Shown: positions 59,101 through 64,000 of the stretch, in pieces
Position numbering within the stretch: position 1 is the stretch's first letter
Layout: each line of letters starts with the position of its first letter
Source: Rhabdophis nuchalis
Lineage: Eukaryota > Chordata > Lepidosauria > Squamata > Natricidae
Assembly: GCA_039707465.1 (NCBI GenBank)
Contig: CM077647.1
Span: 113,954,110-114,018,109, forward strand
Length of the DNA stretch: 64,000 bases
Reading direction: 5' to 3'
Notes under the pieces: model-generated
Seen by the model: only the letters and a program-made list of their open reading frames with translations
Told to the model about the DNA's origin: nothing
The model's database searches: none
Position numbers and translations under genes: made by a program

Positions 59101-61178
59101 TAATTCCTTTTTTTTACCAATACTTACCCCTCTTTTTTTGTCCAACACTACTCTTTTATTGGCCAATACTTACTCCTTCTTTTTTGGGCAATACTTACTT
59201 CTCCTTTTTTGGGGAAATAATTAACCCTCTTTTTTTGGCCACACTCCTCTTTTTATGGCTAATACTTACTCCCCTTTTTTGGCCAATACTTACTCCTCCT
59301 TTTTTGGTGAATACTTACGACTCTTTTTTTGGCCAATACTCCTCTTTTATTGGCCAATATTTACTCCTCTTTTTTTGGCCAATACTCCTCTTTTTTGGCC
59401 AACACTAATTCCTTTTTTTTAACCAATACTTACTCCTCTTTTTTGGCCCATACTTACTCCTCTTTTTATGGCCAATACTTACTCTTTTTATGGTGAATAC
59501 ATATTCCTTTTTTTAATGCAAATACTTACACCTCTTTTTTTGACCAATACTTAATCCTCTTTTTTTGTCCAATACTTTCTCCAGTTTTTTTGGCCAATAC
59601 TTACTCCTCCTTTTTTGGCCAATACTTACTCCTCCTTTTTTAGCTAATACTTAATCCTCTTTTTTTGACCAATACTTACTCCTCCTTTTTGAACCAATAC
59701 TCCTCTTTTATTGGCCAATATTTACTCCTCTTTTTTTGGCCAATACTCCTCTTTTATTGGCCAATATTTATTCCTCTTTTTTTGGCCAATACTCCTCTTT
59801 TTTGGCCAATACTTACTCCTCTTTTTTTCGCCAATGCTCCTCTTTTTTTGGCCAATACTTACTCCTCTTTTTTTGACCAATACTTACCCCTCTTTTTTTG
59901 GCCAATACGCCCCTTTTTTGGCCAATACGTACTCCTCTTTTTTTGACCAATACTTACCCCTCTTTTTTTAGCCAATACTCCTCTGTAATTGGCCAATATT
60001 TACTCCTCTTTTTTTGGCCAATACTCCTCTTTTTTGGCCAATACTTACTCCTCTTTTTTTGGCCAATACTCCTCTTTTTTGGCCAATACTTACTCCTCCT
60101 TTTTGAACCAATACTCCTCTGTAATTGGCCAATATTTACTCCTCTTTTTTTGGCCAATACTCCTTTTTTTTGGCCAATACTTACACTTCCTTTTTGAACC
60201 AATACTCCTCTTTTATTGGCCAATATTTATTCCTCTTTTTTTGGCCAATACTCCTCTTTTTTGGCCAATACTTACTCCTCTTTTTTTCGCCAATGCTCCT
60301 CTTTTTTTGGCCAATACTTACTCCTCTTTTTTTGACCAATACGTACCCCTCTTTTTTTGGCCAATACGCCTCTTTTTTGGCCAATACGTACTCCTCTTTT
60401 TTTGACCAATACTTACCCCTCTTTTTTTAGCCAATACTCCTCTTTTATTGGCCAATATTTACTCCTCTTTTTTTGGCCTATACTCCTCTGTAAGTGGCCA
60501 ATATTTACTCCTCTTTTTTTGGCCAATACTCCTCTTTTTTGGCCAATACTTACTCCTCTTTTTTTGGCCAATACTCCTCTTTTTTGGCCAATATTTACTC
60601 CTCTTTTTTTGACCAATACTTACCCCTCCTTTTTTGGACAATACTTATTCCTCTTTTTTTGGCCAACACTTATTCCTCTTTTTATGGCCAATACTTGTAC
60701 TCCTATTTTTTTGGGCAATACTTACTCCCCTTTTTTGCCCAATACTAATTCCTTTTGTTTTTTACCAATACTTACCCCTCTTTTATTGGCCAATACTTAC
60801 TCCCCTTGTAGACAATACTTACTCCTCCATTTTTGGCCAATACTTACTACTCTTTTTTAGGCCAATACTCCTCTTTTTTGGCCAACCCTAATTCCTTTTT
60901 TTAAAACCAATACTTACCCCTCTTTTTTTTGGCCAATACTTATTCCTCTTTTTATGGCCAATATTTGTACTCCTACATTTTTGGCCAATACTTACTCCCC
61001 CTTTTTGGCCAATTCTAATTCTTTTTTTTACCAATACTTACCCCTCTTTTTTTGTCCAACACTACACTTTTATTGGCCAATACTTACTCCTTCTTTTTTG
61101 GGCAATACTTACTTCTCCTTTTTTGGGGAAATAATTAACCCTCTTTTTTTGGCCACACTCCTCTTTTTATGGCTAATA

Positions 61179-64000
61179 TTTTATTATTTATTTATTTATT
61201 TTATTTAAATTTATACCCCGCCCTTCTCCACAGAGGACCCAGGGCGGCGCACAGGACATTTAAAAAACATACAAAAATACAATAAATATAATTTTAAAAA
61301 ACTATTAAATAACCCCATCCTGCGCTAAAACCAAATTTTAAAACCCAATTTAAAACTATCTTAAGTCCCCAAGGGAGGTTAGGCTAGGCCGGCTTGTTGA
61401 AACAGATATGTCTTAAGACATTGGCGGAAGAGGCGGAGGTCGGTGATGGTACGTAATTCAGGGGGTAGGTCATTCCAAAGGGCTGGCCCCGCCACAGAGA
61501 AGGCTCTTCCCCTGGGCGTCGCCAGTCGGCATTGTCCGGCCGACGGTACCCTGAGGAGGCCCTCTCTGTGGGAGCGGATTGGTCTGAGGGATGTATGGGG
61601 CAGGAGGCGGTCTCGCATATAACTAGGTCCCGAGCCATGGAGCGCTTTAAAGATGGTAGTCAAAACCTTGAAGCGCACTCGAAAGGCCACAGGAAGCCAA
61701 TGCAGCTCGCGCAGGATCGGTGTTATGTGGGAGCATTTAGTGGCTCCCATAATCACCCGCGCGGCTGCGTTTTGGACTAGCTGTAGCTTTCGAGTGCACC
61801 TCAAGGGAAGCCCCATGTAGAGAGTATTACAGTAGTCGAGTCGGGACGTCACGAGTGCTTGAGTGACTGTGCGTAGGGCAGCCCGGTCCAGTAAGGGGCG
61901 CAGTTGGCGCATCAGGCGAACCTGATGGAATGCCCCCCTGGCCACGGCTGCCACATGGTCCTCCATGGACAGCCGGGAATCCAGGAGGACACCCAAATTG
62001 CGCGCCCTCTCCACGGGGGCCAGTGTTTCGCCCCCAATGGCCAGAGTTGGAGTGATCTGGCTGAACCGGGGTGCCGGAAACCACAGCCACTCAGTCTTGG
62101 CAGGGTTGAGTTTGAGTTTGTTACCACCCATCCAGATCCGTACAGCTTCCAGACACCGGGACAGCACTTCGGCGGCATCGTTGGGGTGGTTTGGGGTGGA
62201 TATGTACAACTGAGTGTCATCAGCGTACAGATGGTATTCCACCCCAAAACCACGGATGATCTCACCCAGCGGCTTCATATATGTGTTGAAAAGGAGGGGC
62301 GAGAGGACCGACCCCTGAGGAACCCCACATAGGAGAGGCCTCGAGGTCGACCTCTGCCGTCCCGTCAACACATATTGCGACCGACCAGAGAGGTAGGATG
62401 AGAACCACCGCAGAACGGTGCCTCCCAGCCCCAACCCCCCCAGTCGGTGCAATAGGATACCATGGTCGATGGTATCAAAAGCCGCCGAGAGGTCTAATAG
62501 GACTAGGATAGAGGAATACCCTCTATCCCGCGCCCTCCAGAGATCATCAACCAACGCGACCAATGCCGTCTCAGTACTGTGACCGGGCCGGAAGCCGGAC
62601 TGGCGCGGGTCTAGATAATCAACTTCCTCCAGGTGTCGCGGAAACTGTTGGGCCACCACACTCTCGACAACCTTCACTAAAAAGTGAAGGTTGGAGACCG
62701 GACGATAGTTCTCTAGTAAAGCTGGGTCCAGGGACGGCTTCTTGAGGAGGGGCCTCACTACCGCCTCTTTCAAGACGGCAGGTAAGGACCCCTCACTCAA
62801 AGATGCGTTGACAATGCCCTGGAGCCAGCCTCGTGTCGTCTCCCAGGATGCCAGTACAAGCCAGGAGGGACACGGGTCCAATAAACATGTGGTCGCCCTA
62901 AGTTTCCTTGACAACCTGTCCATATCCTCGGTGGTAACAAAGTCGAACTCCTCCCAAGAAGGAGCCTCAAGACTAGCCTCGGACAGTCCCACAGGACCAC
63001 TGTCGATGGAGGGTAGCTCATTCCGAATCCGAGTGATTTTCTCCTGCAGATAAATCCCAAATTCCTCTGCTCGCCCTTGCAGAGGGGCTTCCCGCGGCCT
63101 CTGGTGAAGGAGGGAGCGGGTCACCCCAAACAGGGCGGCAGGGCGGTTATCTGCGGATGCAATAAGGGTGGCACAATACTCCCGTTTGGCCACTCTTATC
63201 GCCACTAAATAAGCCCTAATATGGGTTCTCACTAGTGTTCGGTCGGCTTCGGAGCGAGAGGATCTCCATCTACTCTCTAGGCATCTCTTGTGGCGTTTCA
63301 TCCCCCGGAGCTCCTCAGTGAACCAAGGAGCCCGGGTGATTCGTCGCCGCAAGAGAGGCCGCAAGGGCGCAACTCGGTCCAAGGCCCCCGTGGCCGCACT
63401 TAACCATGCGGCCACTAGGTCCTCAGTCGAGTCGCGGGGCAGGGTCACAGGAATTGGCCCAAGCTCCCTCTGGAACCTTTCCGGGTCCATTAGAAGCCTG
63501 GGGCGGAACCATATAGGAGTGTCCGGTTCCGCCTCCCCGCGGTGGGGTGCAGCGATTGGAAAGTCCAGCCGAAGGAGAGCGTGATCCGTCCATGACAAGG
63601 GAGTAATGACTAGATCCCCTATTCCAAGATCACGGCTCCACTGTCCCGAGACAAAGATGAGATCCAGTGTGTTCCCCCCCTCGTGAGTGGGGCCTAAAAC
63701 TACTTGGGTCAGGTCCATGGCCGTCATGGAAGCCATGAACTCCCGAGCTGCTCCAGAGGCTTCGCCCGCCGACGGCAAGTTAAAGTCCCCCATGACTACC
63801 AGTCTGGGGGTCTCAACTGCCGCCTCGGCTATCACCTCTAGGAGCTCGGGCAGGGCTGTTGTTGCATAGCGAGGAGCCAGGTATACAACTAACATGCCCA
63901 ACTGCCTTCCTAGGCCCCATCTCACATAGAGAGATTCACACCCGGTTGTCTGGGGGACAGAGGTCTCCTTTGGCTCAAGACCTTCCTTTACGATAATCGC
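61179..64000 (-). mobile_element. 5'-truncated L2/CR1-L3-like LINE, copy 5 (runs off window)
   Basis: Same 3' junction as the other copies (TAATA at 61174-61178). Private changes include cacaggacattt, ggaatgcccc and gtacagcttcc. At two informative sites it carries the copy 1 state (ttcgccccc, gagtcgcgg), so it branches outside copies 2-4. The 5' junction lies beyond the window. Confidence 0.9.
61379..63999 (-). CDS. LINE ORF2 (copy 5), partial at window edge
   Basis: The frame is open from the stop at 61379 to the window end, about 873 codons. It holds the endonuclease remnant (VMGDFNLP, LDLIFVSG, WTDH) and the whole RT (LDLSAAFDTIDH, YADDTQLYIS). The window ends just before the C-run that is frameshifted in copy 1, so whether this copy shares that shift is unknown. 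Relic, as for the other copies. Confidence 0.87.
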   Translation of the reverse strand, partial: IIVKEGLEPKETSVPQTTGCESLYVRWGLGRQLGMLVVYLAPRYATTALPELLEVIAEAAVETPRLVVMGDFNLPSAGEASGAAREFMASMTAMDLTQVVLGPTHEGGNTLDLIFVSGQWSRDLGIGDLVITPLSWTDHALLRLDFPIAAPHRGEAEPDTPIWFRPRLLMDPERFQRELGPIPVTLPRDSTEDLVAAWLSAATGALDRVAPLRPLLRRRITRAPWFTEELRGMKRHKRCLESRWRSSRSEADRTLVRTHIRAYLVAIRVAKREYCATLIASADNRPAALFGVTRSLLHQRPREAPLQGRAEEFGIYLQEKITRIRNELPSIDSGPVGLSEASLEAPSWEEFDFVTTEDMDRLSRKLRATTCLLDPCPSWLVLASWETTRGWLQGIVNASLSEGSLPAVLKEAVVRPLLKKPSLDPALLENYRPVSNLHFLVKVVESVVAQQFPRHLEEVDYLDPRQSGFRPGHSTETALVALVDDLWRARDRGYSSILVLLDLSAAFDTIDHGILLHRLGGLGLGGTVLRWFSSYLSGRSQYVLTGRQRSTSRPLLCGVPQGSVLSPLLFNTYMKPLGEIIRGFGVEYHLYADDTQLYISTPNHPNDAAEVLSRCLEAVRIWMGGNKLKLNPAKTEWLWFPAPRFSQITPTLAIGGETLAPVERARNLGVLLDSRLSMEDHVAAVARGAFHQVRLMRQLRPLLDRAALRTVTQALVTSRLDYCNTLYMGLPLRCTRKLQLVQNAAARVIMGATKCSHITPILRELHWLPVAFRVRFKVLTTIFKALHGSGPSYMRDRLLPHTSLRPIRSHREGLLRVPSAGQCRLATPRGRAFSVAGPALWNDLPPELRTITDLRLFRQCLKTYLFQQAGLA

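Larger units (their letters stand above)
47675..61178 (+). repeat. Satellite block 48-61 kb, HOR array without LINE
   Basis: 13.5 kb of satellite with HOR landmarks at 48010, 49698, 51553, 53231, 54984, 58234 and 59665 (spacings 1688, 1855, 1678, 1753, 3250 and 1431 bp). Small internal gains and losses are in multiples of the monomers, for example a duplicated cgccaatgctcc module at about 48380-48500. The part 56.8-57.5 kb is a more diverged mosaic resembling 3.9-4.4 kb. No genes. Confidence 0.92.

Noticed and set aside
1..61178. Dozens of 60-245 codon open frames in the satellite as protein genes
   Set aside because: They overlap on several frames and both strands, break at random monomer variants, repeat with the satellite, and have no start context or non-repetitive part. 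They follow from monomers lacking stop codons.
1..61178. Telomeric or simple microsatellite sequence
   Set aside because: No TTAGGG repeats are present, and the repeat has 20-25 bp monomers with higher-order structure.
25276..63869. Short frames repeated inside each LINE copy (both strands, 60-142 codons)
   Set aside because: They are shadows of the ORF2 frame. They recur because the LINE is duplicated and contain no recognisable domain.
24923..64000. Five independent LINE insertions at a preferred target
   Set aside because: Identical truncation, tail and flanking satellite variants in every copy show duplication of one insertion.

Overview
The window looks like repeat-dominated, probably heterochromatic DNA from a squamate reptile (snake or lizard; inference). 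The two LINE types support this: a CR1 element and an L2/CR1-L3-like element, both typical of squamate genomes. I found no host gene, rRNA, tRNA or CRISPR array.

About 70% of the window is one satellite. Its building blocks are a long monomer of about 25 bp (GGCCAATACTT, then ACTCCTC, then 6-8 T) and a short one of about 20 bp (GGCCAATACTCC, then TC and a T run). Variants begin with gacc, agcc, gtcc or ggtga. Nearly every monomer carries a CCAAT pentamer and a T-tract, so the + strand is about 76% pyrimidine by consensus. Monomers are ordered into higher-order repeats (HORs) of roughly 1.4-2 kb, which are themselves duplicated at several scales (offsets 700, 1395, 1632, 1752, 1855, 3000, 6404 and 15916 bp).

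Layout: 1-10012 satellite with a 40-bp foreign insertion at 6445; 10013-14609 one near-complete CR1 on the minus strand (75-bp promoter-like tandem array at its 5' end, ORF1 esterase, ORF2 endonuclease/reverse transcriptase, 3' stem-loop) flanked by a 4-bp ACTT duplication; 14610-24922 satellite; 24923-61178 satellite carrying four copies of one 5'-truncated LINE (24923, 31883, 38287, 44691); 61179-64000 a fifth copy running off the window.

All LINE copies share the same TAATA target duplication and, where visible, the same truncation point. They therefore descend from one insertion amplified with the satellite, not from separate insertions. Copies 2-4 lie in an exact 6404-bp tandem triplication (about 28861-48072). 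Most substitutions I noticed between copies are CpG transitions, which suggests the DNA has been methylated since duplication. CR1 ORF1 and ORF2 would act together in target-primed retrotransposition. The truncated LINEs lack ORF1 and the start of the endonuclease and should be immobile.
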